From: Acidobacteriota bacterium
Lineage (GTDB): Bacteria; Acidobacteriota; Vicinamibacteria; Vicinamibacterales; UBA2999
Length of the DNA stretch: 64,000 nt
Direction of reading: 5' to 3'
Assembly: GCA_021730945.1 (NCBI GenBank)
Contig: JAKFYH010000025.1
Span: 1 to 64,000, forward strand
Part shown: positions 41,641 through 49,818 of the stretch, piece by piece
Layout of the letters: the number at the start of each line of letters is the position of its first letter
Numbering within the stretch: position 1 is the stretch's first letter
Notes under the pieces: generated by a model
What the model was told of the DNA's origin: nothing
Databases searched by the model: none
Seen by the model: only the letters and a program-made list of their open reading frames with translations
Translations under genes and position numbers: made by a program

Positions 41641-42326
41641 CTTTCCAGAAATTGCGATCTTTCGGAGTCAATTCGGTTCCCCATCGGGTAGTTCCTTCTC
41701 CGCCTTCTTTTCCGGCGAGGTGTCCTGATTCAATAGTCTGTACCAATCGGGTGGCAGCTCGACCGGGAGTTCCCCGATGATGTGGCGGCCCTGCCGCCGT
41801 CGTTCGAACCCGCTGGACCACTCCCAGTGTTCGGCCCACCTGACGAGCCTGGCTCTGGACGCATTGGCTTCGACATAGCGCAGTGCGGTGAGGAAATGCT
41901 CATCGCCGGCAATCACGACCGATCTGAACCGTCCCTGATAAAGGTGGCCGTTGCCTAGGTTTTCGTGGAAATTACGGTATCGCAGGGCGTGCGTTGCCGT
42001 CAGCCACTTCATGTACTTGGAGATGCTGTTGTCGGCCAGCGCCCGCACGATCAGGTGCCAATGGTTGGGCATGACGCAGTAGCCAAGGACATCCACCCAC
42101 GACTTGTCGCGGCCCTCGGCCAGCAGGTCGGCGAAGGCCTGGTAGTCCATCCGGTCGCGAAAGATGGTTCGCCGATCGACCGAGCGATTGACGACGTGAG
42201 CGATGGTGCCCGCGGGTAGTATCCGGCGTGGTCGTCCCATGGTCCAGAGGTAGCGAGCAACTCTGATGCCAACCGAAGGTCCGCCCTAGAAGATCGCAAT
42301 TCTTGGAACGGTGTCTGACACCGTCA
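41627..42326. mobile_element. RAYT element with inverted terminal repeats
   Basis: A REP-associated transposase gene is bounded by arms of about 36 bases: on the left ACGGTGTCAGACACC continuing TTTCCAGAAATTGCGATCT, on the right its inverse, AGATCGCAATTCTTGGAACG then GTGTCTGACACCGT. Each contains the core palindrome GGTGTC-A-GACACC. The element sits exactly between two same-strand membrane genes, so it was inserted in an operon. Confidence 0.8.
41668..42240 (-). CDS. REP-associated tyrosine transposase (IS200-like, RAYT)
   Basis: The 190-residue protein has the Y1 HUH nuclease motifs: HWH at 60-62 in MPNHWHLIV, GHLYQGRF near 99-106, and the catalytic tyrosine in RYVEANASRA (about 122). RAYTs nick and rejoin single strands at REP palindromes. 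The flanking palindromes GGTGTCAGACACC are presumably its substrates. The reading frame is intact, so it could be active. Confidence 0.85.
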   Translation of the reverse strand: MGRPRRILPAGTIAHVVNRSVDRRTIFRDRMDYQAFADLLAEGRDKSWVDVLGYCVMPNHWHLIVRALADNSISKYMKWLTATHALRYRNFHENLGNGHLYQGRFRSVVIAGDEHFLTALRYVEANASRARLVRWAEHWEWSSGFERRRQGRHIIGELPVELPPDWYRLLNQDTSPEKKAEKELPDGEPN

Positions 42327-42749
42327 CAGGTCCAGCGACTTGGTCTTCGCGGTGCGGATAGAGAAGTAGAACAGCAGGCCGATGGGGCCGAGCATGAACG
42401 TCATCACGTAACAGGGCACCATCACCAGGCGCGGGATGCCGAGACGCTGCGAGTCGCGGCTTTCCCATGCGCCGATGAACAGGTCGAACGCCAGGTAGTG
42501 CACCCAGCCAGCCAGCAACAGCTCGTCCTTGCCGAACAGCTTCTTCACTTCCGCCAGCGTGCCGAAGCCGCCGGGGGCATCCGAGAAGTGCAGAAAGATG
42601 TAGGCGAGATAGACGACCGCCAGCGTCAGCGGAATGATCACCCCGCTCAGCAGCTTCGCGCGAGGATCGGCTGGGACCGTCACCAGCAGGATCCAGCCGA
42701 ACAGGGCGATGAACGTCGCGAATGAGAAGACGGTCTCGGGCGCGGGCAT
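42324..42749 (-). CDS. ABA4-like (DUF4281) membrane protein
   Basis: The 141-residue protein has four membrane helices and the ABA4 pattern AGWVHYLAFDLFIGAWESRD followed by RLVMVPCYVMTFMLGPIGLL. ABA4-like proteins are linked to carotenoid chemistry in plants; bacterial function is unknown. It overlaps the M14 stop by one base (TGATG) and is followed at once by the RAYT right arm. Confidence 0.75.
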   Translation of the reverse strand: MPAPETVFSFATFIALFGWILLVTVPADPRAKLLSGVIIPLTLAVVYLAYIFLHFSDAPGGFGTLAEVKKLFGKDELLLAGWVHYLAFDLFIGAWESRDSQRLGIPRLVMVPCYVMTFMLGPIGLLFYFSIRTAKTKSLDL

Positions 42750-45538
42750 CACTGCACGGATGTCCCGTAGTAGATGCTGTTGAACAGGAACTTGAACGTG
42801 CCGTGCGGCTGGGCGCGGAACGTGATCTCCGGTCCGAACAGGAACACCTTGCCCTTGCCGAGTCGGGCCTCGATTGCGGCGGCGCCGCCCTCGAGGTAGT
42901 GCTGGCCCCAGGCCCATCCCGAGCGCAGTGGCGCCTTCGAATCAAACCAAGCCACCGGCTTGATGCCGGCCAGCGATGCATTCGGCGCCAGCTCCATCAC
43001 CGGACTGTTGTCGAAGAACACATCCACCGTCTTGTCAAAGCCGAAGGCGACCGGGTTGGTGTTGTCCACCGCCACCTGCAGCACGCCGCCAGGGATGTAG
43101 TACTTCGTGCCTGGCAGCGGACGCTCGGTGCCGTCCTGTGCCACTTCCACCAGGTGATCGCTCACCGGCAGGCCCAGGTGATGACCAAGCACCGCTGATC
43201 CGCCAAAGGCCACCAGCACTCCGCCGGCCTCGGCGAACGCCTTGAGCTGCGGCACGGTCTTGCCAATCGAGACGCGGCCCAGTTGGTCGCGATACTCGGC
43301 CGGGATATCCTGCGCCGCGGGCGGACGCCCACCGAAGCCGCCACCGGCATTGTCGGTCTCGGGAATGCCACCGTCCGGGAACAGGATGACGTCGTACTTC
43401 GCCTTGAGATTGCCGGCGTCAAGCGTGGCCGGGAACACGCGCTCGAAGTCGAACTCGAACTGCTCGAGCAGCCAGCGCAGGTGGCCCGACGGCATCGAGC
43501 CGCCGTACTGATCCCATAGGCCAATGCGCGGCTTGGTCAGCTTGTACATCGTGCCCGCCGGACGAGTGGTCACGGCCGTGAAATTCAGGCCGAGCTCGGC
43601 CGCCGCCTTCGCCAGCACCGCGCCAGTCGCAGCCTTGGCGGTAATGAAGATGACGCCGGTGCCGTCGCTGCTCTGGTAGCTGCGATCGCCGACAAAGTAC
43701 GCTTCTTCGTTCGCCTTCATCAGCCGGTTGATTGCAATAAATGCGTCGTTGTTGCGGTGATTGACGACATACCCGACGGCGCCGGCGGTTTCGGTCACCT
43801 TGCCGGGGGCCGGTTTGATCAGGTCGGGAATCTTCTCGAATGGCCCATCGAACGCCTCGAGCACCCGGTCGAACTTCAGGCCCATCTGGAACGCCAGCGT
43901 CCAGCCCGCGCTGTCGTACGGCGGAATGGGCGGGCCGCCCGGGTACTGGAAGTCGTTGGGATGATCCTGCGGCTCGAACATGTCGAGCAGGTGCGGCCGG
44001 AACGCCTGCGCCCCCTTGAAGACGAACGACCCGGCTGGATACGCCTTGCCGGCGACCGTGAACGGCGCCGTCGCGCGGTGCGCGGTGAGGCCGCTCTTGA
44101 TCATGATGTTCACGAACTTGGTGGCGGTGAGGAAGTCGCCCTCGTTGGCCGGCAGGATGTAGCCGCGCGGGTCGCGGTACTCGGGCTTGCGGACAATGGC
44201 GTAGTACTTTTCCGGGACGGTGGCAATGCGCCCGCCCATGGCCATGCGCGAGTCGGTGGCGCCATCCAGCTTCTGGTCCCTGGCGATGGCGTCCTTCACT
44301 TCGGCGATGCGGCGGGGATAGATGGTCCAGTTGTCGGTGCTGCCGCGGTTGATGCTGTTACGGCCGGCCAGGTAGATGTTGTAGAGCAGGCTTTCGCGAT
44401 AGCGCTGGGCGAAGTCGAGGACTGCGTAGTTGGCGGTGATCGAGTAGTCGATCGACTGGCGGAAATGCCACACCTGCGGCGTGATCGGGAAGGGCAGGTC
44501 GCCGCGCGCGATGATGCGATCGGGCACGAAGCCGATGGTCTCGGGCGTCGGGTTGCCGATGCTTTCGGTCAGCAGGCCGACCTGGTTGTGGAAGTAGGCC
44601 ATGGTACGCAGGCCGCCGTTCCACCAGGTCGAGTAGTTCGATCCCGACCGCGTGGTTACGCCCGGCTTGCCTTCGGCGTCGAAGCGCGTGTGCATGGCGG
44701 CGCCGACCTGATCGAGGGTGTTGACGACCAGCGGGTCGTAGACGTAGTTGAACGGATCGCGGAAGGGCGGCGAGAACATCACCGTGCCGGTGGGACCGGT
44801 CTGGTGATGGTTGTACATGATCTGCGGGAACCACTCTCGGTACAGGATCCGGTTCATGTTGGTCGATTCCGGCTGGTTCATCATGTAGAAGTCGCGGTTG
44901 TTGTCGTGACCGACGTACTTCTGGTAGAGCCGCGGCAGTTGGCCGGTGCTGCGTTCCTTTTCGTTCGGCTTGCGCATGTACCAGTCGGAGACCAGCTCCA
45001 TGCCGTCGGGATTGGCGTGGGTGGCAAGAATGATCACGTCCTTCAGGATGCGGAGCGTCTCCTCGTCGTTCTTGCTGGCGAACTGGTAAATGGTCTCGAT
45101 CAACTGCTGGGCGCCGAGCACTTCGGTGGCGTGCAGGCCGCCGTCGATCCAGATCACCGCCTTGCCTTCTTTCGCCAGCGCTCTGGCCTGGTCGTCGGTC
45201 AGGCCCTCGGCCAGCGACAGGCGGCGCGAGATCTCCTTGTAGCGGTCGAGCTTCTTGAAGTTCTCGGGCGCGGTGATGATCGCCATCAACTGGTCGCGGC
45301 CCTCGGCGGTCTTGCCGATCGACTGCACGACCATGCGATCCGATTCCGCGTCGAGCTTGCGCACGTACTCGGTGAACTTGGTGTAGTTCGGGAGCACGTA
45401 GTCGGCGCCGATCTGGTGGCCAAAGAACTGTTGCGGAGTCGTGACCTTGGGCGCGGCCGGTGTCTGAGCATTGGGCGCGGCCAGGGAGAGGAGCAGGACG
45501 AGGCAGGCCAGCGAGGCGGAACGAAGTGTCAGGCGCAT
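42749..45538 (-). CDS. Secreted M14 family zinc carboxypeptidase
   Basis: The 929-residue protein starts with a signal peptide (ASLACLVLLLSLAAPNAQ). The M14 zinc motif is GLHATE (HxxE) near residue 137 with a downstream HDNNRDF and HHQTGP. Long versions like this with a C-terminal GATase-like region (FAEAGGVLVAFGGSAV) are common in Acidobacteriota and Gemmatimonadota. It likely degrades peptides outside the cytoplasm. Confidence 0.8.
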   Translation of the reverse strand: MRLTLRSASLACLVLLLSLAAPNAQTPAAPKVTTPQQFFGHQIGADYVLPNYTKFTEYVRKLDAESDRMVVQSIGKTAEGRDQLMAIITAPENFKKLDRYKEISRRLSLAEGLTDDQARALAKEGKAVIWIDGGLHATEVLGAQQLIETIYQFASKNDEETLRILKDVIILATHANPDGMELVSDWYMRKPNEKERSTGQLPRLYQKYVGHDNNRDFYMMNQPESTNMNRILYREWFPQIMYNHHQTGPTGTVMFSPPFRDPFNYVYDPLVVNTLDQVGAAMHTRFDAEGKPGVTTRSGSNYSTWWNGGLRTMAYFHNQVGLLTESIGNPTPETIGFVPDRIIARGDLPFPITPQVWHFRQSIDYSITANYAVLDFAQRYRESLLYNIYLAGRNSINRGSTDNWTIYPRRIAEVKDAIARDQKLDGATDSRMAMGGRIATVPEKYYAIVRKPEYRDPRGYILPANEGDFLTATKFVNIMIKSGLTAHRATAPFTVAGKAYPAGSFVFKGAQAFRPHLLDMFEPQDHPNDFQYPGGPPIPPYDSAGWTLAFQMGLKFDRVLEAFDGPFEKIPDLIKPAPGKVTETAGAVGYVVNHRNNDAFIAINRLMKANEEAYFVGDRSYQSSDGTGVIFITAKAATGAVLAKAAAELGLNFTAVTTRPAGTMYKLTKPRIGLWDQYGGSMPSGHLRWLLEQFEFDFERVFPATLDAGNLKAKYDVILFPDGGIPETDNAGGGFGGRPPAAQDIPAEYRDQLGRVSIGKTVPQLKAFAEAGGVLVAFGGSAVLGHHLGLPVSDHLVEVAQDGTERPLPGTKYYIPGGVLQVAVDNTNPVAFGFDKTVDVFFDNSPVMELAPNASLAGIKPVAWFDSKAPLRSGWAWGQHYLEGGAAAIEARLGKGKVFLFGPEITFRAQPHGTFKFLFNSIYYGTSVQ

Positions 45539-45585
45539 GTCACGAGTATATTCCGCGCGCGCGTGCTCTCGCCCTGCCCGCGGAG

Positions 45586-46977
45586 TCAGGAGCCGTCAAA
45601 ACGGCGCGCGATTCGTAACAATTTGTCGTCGTCTTCACGCCGCGCCATCAGTTGCAGGCCAATCGGCAGCCCGGCGGCATCGGTGCCACACGGCAGTGAG
45701 ATGGCGGGTGTGCCGGCCGCGTTCATCGGCCACGTGTTGCGCAGGATGCGCGTGCCGTCGATCGGACCGGCGATCGGCGGCGCGGTGACCGCCACGGTAG
45801 GCGTGACGATCACATCCACCCGGTCGAACAGCCGGTCGACCGCCTGTTGATAATCCTTGAGTTGTGCACCAGCGGATTCGTATTCACTCACGGTCGGCCG
45901 TTCGGTGGCGAAGAAGCCGGAGAACGACGGAGAGAACAAGCCGGGCGTGAGGCGCCAGTCAGGGCCGTAGCGTCCCCAGATCTCGAAGGCGACGATCGGA
46001 TCGAAGACCCGCGCCATGGTGCCGGCGTCGACCGGAAAGGCGATGTCCTCAACGTTAGCGCCGGTCGCCCGCAGGCGATCGAGGGCGCTTCTGACGCCGG
46101 CCGCCACCGCGGGATCGAGATTGTCGAAGAAGTAGTTGCGCGCGACGCCGACGCGGATGGGAGCACTGCTGGCCGGGAGGGCACTGCTGGTCGGGAGGGA
46201 ACTGCCCGTCGGGAGGGAACCACTGGTCGGGTTGCCGAGCGCGGCGTGGAACATGATCTCGGCGTCGTGGGCCGTGCGCGTGAGGAAGCCGGCATGATCA
46301 AAGGTGGGTGAGGCGCCGAGCAGGCCGCGGGTGCTGATTCTGCCAAACGTGGGCTTGAAGCCGACGCATCCGCACAACGCCGCCGGAATGCGGACACTGC
46401 CGCCGGTGTCGCTGCCGGTCGCGGCGGCGCACAGGCGGGCGGCCACTGCCGCGGCTGAGCCGCCGCTCGATCCGCCGGGAATCCGCGTGCGGTCTACGGG
46501 ATTGCGGGTGGTGCCGAAGAAGGGATTGATGGTCGTGACCCCGCCACCCAGTTCGTGGGTGTTGGTCTTGCCAAGGATTACCGCGCCGGCTCGCTCGAGC
46601 GCGGTAACGATGGCGGCGTTCTGCGTGGGAACGTGATCGGCGAACAGCATGGAGCCCGCCGTCGTGCGGATGCCGGCGGTTTCGAACAGGTCCTTGTGCG
46701 CGATGGGAATGCCGCTCAACGCGCCCGCCTCCACCCGCCTGGCATCGTCTCGCGCGTGAGCGGCGGTCACGGTGATGAAGGCCTTGAGATCGGGGTTAAG
46801 CGCGTCGATGCGCGCCAGATAGGCGGTGGTCAGTTCCAAGGCGGTGAACTCGCGGGCGGCCAGTCGGACTCGGGCCTGCGCGATGGTGAGCAACGTCAAG
46901 TCGCCCGGTGGCGCGGCCGGTTGGCGGCTCGCCCACGGTGTGGCCAACAACGCTGCAATCAGCTCCCGCCGGGTCAT
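45586..46977 (-). CDS. Amidase signature family enzyme
   Basis: The 463-residue protein has the amidase triad: lysine in IAHKDLFE, serine in the GGSSGGSAAAVAA loop, and the cis-serine in TGSDTGGSVR. A start at 46977 gives an N-terminus that resembles a Tat-type or TRRE leader. Near residue 260 it has an inserted SLPTGSSLPTSSALPAS repeat from an 18-base tandem repeat in the DNA (46164-46235). The enzyme hydrolyses amides; the substrate is unknown. Confidence 0.8.
   Translation of the reverse strand: MTRRELIAALLATPWASRQPAAPPGDLTLLTIAQARVRLAAREFTALELTTAYLARIDALNPDLKAFITVTAAHARDDARRVEAGALSGIPIAHKDLFETAGIRTTAGSMLFADHVPTQNAAIVTALERAGAVILGKTNTHELGGGVTTINPFFGTTRNPVDRTRIPGGSSGGSAAAVAARLCAAATGSDTGGSVRIPAALCGCVGFKPTFGRISTRGLLGASPTFDHAGFLTRTAHDAEIMFHAALGNPTSGSLPTGSSLPTSSALPASSAPIRVGVARNYFFDNLDPAVAAGVRSALDRLRATGANVEDIAFPVDAGTMARVFDPIVAFEIWGRYGPDWRLTPGLFSPSFSGFFATERPTVSEYESAGAQLKDYQQAVDRLFDRVDVIVTPTVAVTAPPIAGPIDGTRILRNTWPMNAAGTPAISLPCGTDAAGLPIGLQLMARREDDDKLLRIARRFDGS
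46164..46235 (-). repeat. Four 18-base tandem repeats inside the amidase gene
   Basis: The units are CACTGCTGGCCGGGAGGG, CACTGCTGGTCGGGAGGG, AACTGCCCGTCGGGAGGG and AACCACTGGTCGGGTTGC, each 18 bases, so the frame is kept. They encode a Ser/Pro/Leu repeat. The core GTCGGGAGGG matches the intergenic repeat at 40,770. Confidence 0.75.
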
Positions 46978-47018
46978 CGCCGGAGATTGTAAAGGGGGCA
47001 GGCACCGAAAATGCGAAA

Positions 47019-48905
47019 ATGACGCAGGAACTGCGTACTTTGACAAAATCCACTGCTCCCTACGGCGCCTGGCCGTCGCCCCTCACCGCCGCTCGCGTCA
47101 CCGCCGGCGCCTTGCGTCTCGATCACATTCAACTGGATGGCGACGATGTGTATTGGGTGGAGGGACGGGCGTCGGAGGCCGGCCGATCGGTGATCGTGAA
47201 GTGCGCGCCGAACGGGGTGATCAGCGACGTGACGCCGGCGCCGTTCAACGCCCGCACCCGCGTGCACGAGTATGGCGGCGCCGCCTACACCGTCGATCGC
47301 GGCATCGTCTACTTCTCGAACTTTGCCGATCAGCGGGTCTATCGCCAGTCGGCCGGCCACGCGCCGGTGCCGATCACCCCCGAAGGCTGCTTTTATGCCG
47401 ACTTCCGGGTGGACCGGACCCGCCATCGCCTGATCAGCGTGCGCGAAGACCACACCGGCGCGGGCGAAGCGGTGAACACGATCGTGGCAATTGGCGACGC
47501 CGAGTTGGTGCTGGCCACTGGCGCCGATTTCTACTCCGATCCGATCATCAGTCCTGACGGCGCGACGCTGGCGTGGCTGCAGTGGCATCATCCCAACCTG
47601 CCGTGGGACGGCACCGAGTTGTGTTGTGCGCCCTTCAACGCCGACGGCACGCTGGGCGAGATAGTGATTGTGGCCGGCGGAGCGGCCGAGTCAATTTTCC
47701 AGCCGGAATGGTCGCCCGACGGCGCGCTGTATTTTGTGTCCGATCGATCGGGTTGGTGGAATCTCTATCGCGCTGACGCCGGCGCGATTGACAGCGTGCA
47801 TGCAATGGCTGCTGAGTTCGGCAAGCCGCAGTGGACCTTCAGCATGGTCACCTACGCGTTTGTCGATGCCGGCCGGATTGCCGCCACCTACACCGAGGAC
47901 GGACGGTGGCGGCTGGCGCTGATTGACACGGCGGCGAAGACCTTCACGCCGGTCGCGCTGTCAGTCGAGCCGCTCGAATCGATCCGCGCGAACGCGTCGC
48001 TCGTCTATTTCATTGGCGGTTCGCCCACTGAGCCGATGTCGATTACCCGGTTGGCGCTGGCCGACGGCTCGACGACGAACCTGCGCTCGGCGTCGGCCGA
48101 ACGGATCGATCCGGCCTGGATCTCGGTGCCCGAGGCGGTGACCTACATTGCGGCCGGTCGCGACGTGCACGCGTTCTACTATCCGCCGGCCAACCCGGAG
48201 GTGGCGGCGCCGGCCGGCGACTTGCCGCCGCTGCTGGTGCTGACGCACGGCGGACCGACCGGCGCGACGCTCGATGTGCTCGATCCCAAGTGCCAGTTCT
48301 GGACCAGCCGCGGCTTTGCCGTGCTTGACGTGAACTACAGCGGCAGCACCGGCTATGGCCGCGCCTATCGCGAGCGCCTGAACGGCCAGTGGGGCATTGC
48401 CGATGTCGAGGATGCCGTGGGCGGCGCGCGGGCGATGGTGGCGGCCGGCAAGGCCGATCCGGCGCGGCTGATCATCCGCGGCGGCAGCGCCGGCGGCTAC
48501 ACCACGCTGGCGGCGTTGACCTTTCACGACACCTTCAAGGCCGGCGCCAGCTACTACGGCATTTGCGACCTTGAAGTGCTGCAGCAGGACACCCACAAGT
48601 TCGAATCGCGCTACAACGAGTCGCTGATCGGGCCGTATCCGGCGGCGCGCGACGTCTATTTCGCGCGCTCACCGATCCATTTCACCGATCGGTTGTCGTG
48701 TCCGATCATCCTGTTCCAGGGGCTCGACGACAAGGTGGTGCCGCCCAACCAGTCGGCGATGATGGCCGACGCCCTGCGCCAGAAGGGGCTGAAGGTGCAG
48801 TATGTGACCTTCGCCGGCGAGCAGCACGGCTTCCGCAAGGCCGAGAACATCATCCGCGCCCTCGACGAGGAGCTGGCCTTCTACCGCGACGTGTTCGCCA
48901 TCTGA
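47019..48905 (+). CDS. S9 family prolyl oligopeptidase-like peptidase
   Basis: The 628-residue protein has a beta-propeller N-terminal part and an alpha/beta hydrolase end with catalytic serine in GGSAGGYT, aspartate in GLDDKVVPP and histidine in GEQHGF. No signal peptide, so it is likely cytoplasmic. Start ATG 47019 is used because the longer frame overlaps the divergent amidase gene. Confidence 0.85.
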   Translation: MTQELRTLTKSTAPYGAWPSPLTAARVTAGALRLDHIQLDGDDVYWVEGRASEAGRSVIVKCAPNGVISDVTPAPFNARTRVHEYGGAAYTVDRGIVYFSNFADQRVYRQSAGHAPVPITPEGCFYADFRVDRTRHRLISVREDHTGAGEAVNTIVAIGDAELVLATGADFYSDPIISPDGATLAWLQWHHPNLPWDGTELCCAPFNADGTLGEIVIVAGGAAESIFQPEWSPDGALYFVSDRSGWWNLYRADAGAIDSVHAMAAEFGKPQWTFSMVTYAFVDAGRIAATYTEDGRWRLALIDTAAKTFTPVALSVEPLESIRANASLVYFIGGSPTEPMSITRLALADGSTTNLRSASAERIDPAWISVPEAVTYIAAGRDVHAFYYPPANPEVAAPAGDLPPLLVLTHGGPTGATLDVLDPKCQFWTSRGFAVLDVNYSGSTGYGRAYRERLNGQWGIADVEDAVGGARAMVAAGKADPARLIIRGGSAGGYTTLAALTFHDTFKAGASYYGICDLEVLQQDTHKFESRYNESLIGPYPAARDVYFARSPIHFTDRLSCPIILFQGLDDKVVPPNQSAMMADALRQKGLKVQYVTFAGEQHGFRKAENIIRALDEELAFYRDVFAI

Positions 48906-48930
48906 GCCGACGGCCAGATTTTCGCGCGGT

Positions 48931-48972
48931 TTGGCAATTATATTACTATATGGTTATATAGCGATATATATG
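48931..48972 (+). promoter_or_regulatory. AT-rich promoter with TATAT dyads upstream of the sulfur operon
   Basis: In a GC-rich genome, 48935-48972 is almost pure A/T. A possible sigma-70 promoter is TTGGCA at 48931, a 17-base spacer and TTATAT at 48954. Overlapping it are two dyads: TATAT-GGTT-ATATA (48947-48960) and TATAT-AGCG-ATATA (48955-48968). They could bind the ArsR regulator encoded at the end of the operon. This is a prediction from base content and symmetry. Confidence 0.45.
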
Positions 48973-49005
48973 AAGTCCATTCGGCTGCCATACAATCGCA
49001 GTGCC

Positions 49006-49071
49006 ATGACCTGCGACACCGACCTCATCGTCCAGCGCTTCATCGCCCACGACAGCCGCGTGCGATCATGA
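49006..49071 (+). CDS. Possible 21-residue leader ORF
   Basis: The frame MTCDTDLIVQRFIAHDSRVR plus one serine ends in a TGA that overlaps the start ATG of the TSUP gene (ATGA). The overlap would couple it to the exporter. It has no clear ribosome site and may be chance or a remnant. Only the overlap supports it. Confidence 0.25.
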   Translation: MTCDTDLIVQRFIAHDSRVRS

Positions 49072-49802
49072 CCCTCACGGCCGCGGCCCTGGCAACGGCG
49101 ATGGGCCTGGTTATGGGCATGCTGGGTGGTGGCGGGTCGATTATCGCCGTGCCAGCGCTGACCATCTTCCTGCAGTTCCCGGCGAAGGAAGCGGTGGTGA
49201 TCAGCCTGTCGGTGGTGGCGATTGCCGCGGCGGTCGGCGCGGTGGGCAATTTCGCGCGTGGCACGCTGCCCCTGGCCGCCGGGCTGATCGTGGGTGCGGC
49301 CGCCACCGCGGGCGCGGTGGTCGGCAGTTACATCGGCGCCGGCCTGGCTGATGCCACGCAGCTCCGGATCCTTGGAGTCGTGATGCTGGTGGCCGCGACG
49401 CTGATGCTTTGGCGTCCGGCGGCCGGCGCGGTGCCGGCGGCACGCAGGGCGGCGCCGGTGCTGCTGGCGATTGGGTTCCCGCTCGGCATTCTGACCGGAT
49501 TGATTGGCGTCGGCGGCGGTTTCCTGATCGTGCCGGCCCTGGTCCTGGGGGCTGGCCTGCCCATGCGCGAGGCGGCGGGGGCCTCGCTGGTGGTGATCGC
49601 CATGGCCGCGGTGTCGGGTCTCGCCGGTTATGTCGGCCGCACGCCCCTGAACTTGCCGTTCATCGTCCCGTTTGCACTGGTGGCTGCCGGAGCGACGCTG
49701 GCCGGCGGCATGGTCGGCCATCGCCTGCCGCAGCGGCGGCTGCAACAGGTGTTTGCGGCAGTACTGGTGGTGCTCGCCTTGTGGGTCCTACTTCGTTCGT
49801 GA
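49068..49802 (+). CDS. TSUP (TauE/SafE) family sulfite/sulfonate exporter
   Basis: The 244-residue protein has eight membrane helices in two similar halves: LVMGMLGGGGSIIAVPALTI and LTGLIGVGGGFLIVPALVL, the TSUP pattern. Members move sulfite, thiosulfate or sulfonates. It starts a sulfur operon, 16 bases before the persulfide dioxygenase-like gene. Confidence 0.8.
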   Translation: MTLTAAALATAMGLVMGMLGGGGSIIAVPALTIFLQFPAKEAVVISLSVVAIAAAVGAVGNFARGTLPLAAGLIVGAAATAGAVVGSYIGAGLADATQLRILGVVMLVAATLMLWRPAAGAVPAARRAAPVLLAIGFPLGILTGLIGVGGGFLIVPALVLGAGLPMREAAGASLVVIAMAAVSGLAGYVGRTPLNLPFIVPFALVAAGATLAGGMVGHRLPQRRLQQVFAAVLVVLALWVLLRS

Positions 49803-49818
49803 TCTTCCAGGAGTCAAC

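Noticed and set aside
43757-45850. 697-residue plus-strand ORF opposite the M14 peptidase
   Set aside because: Compositionally odd (Val/Arg/Asp-rich) shadow; the M14 gene with signal peptide and zinc motif is on the other strand.
46164-46235. CRISPR array
   Set aside because: Repeat units of 18 bases are contiguous with no spacers and are coding; no cas genes in the window.
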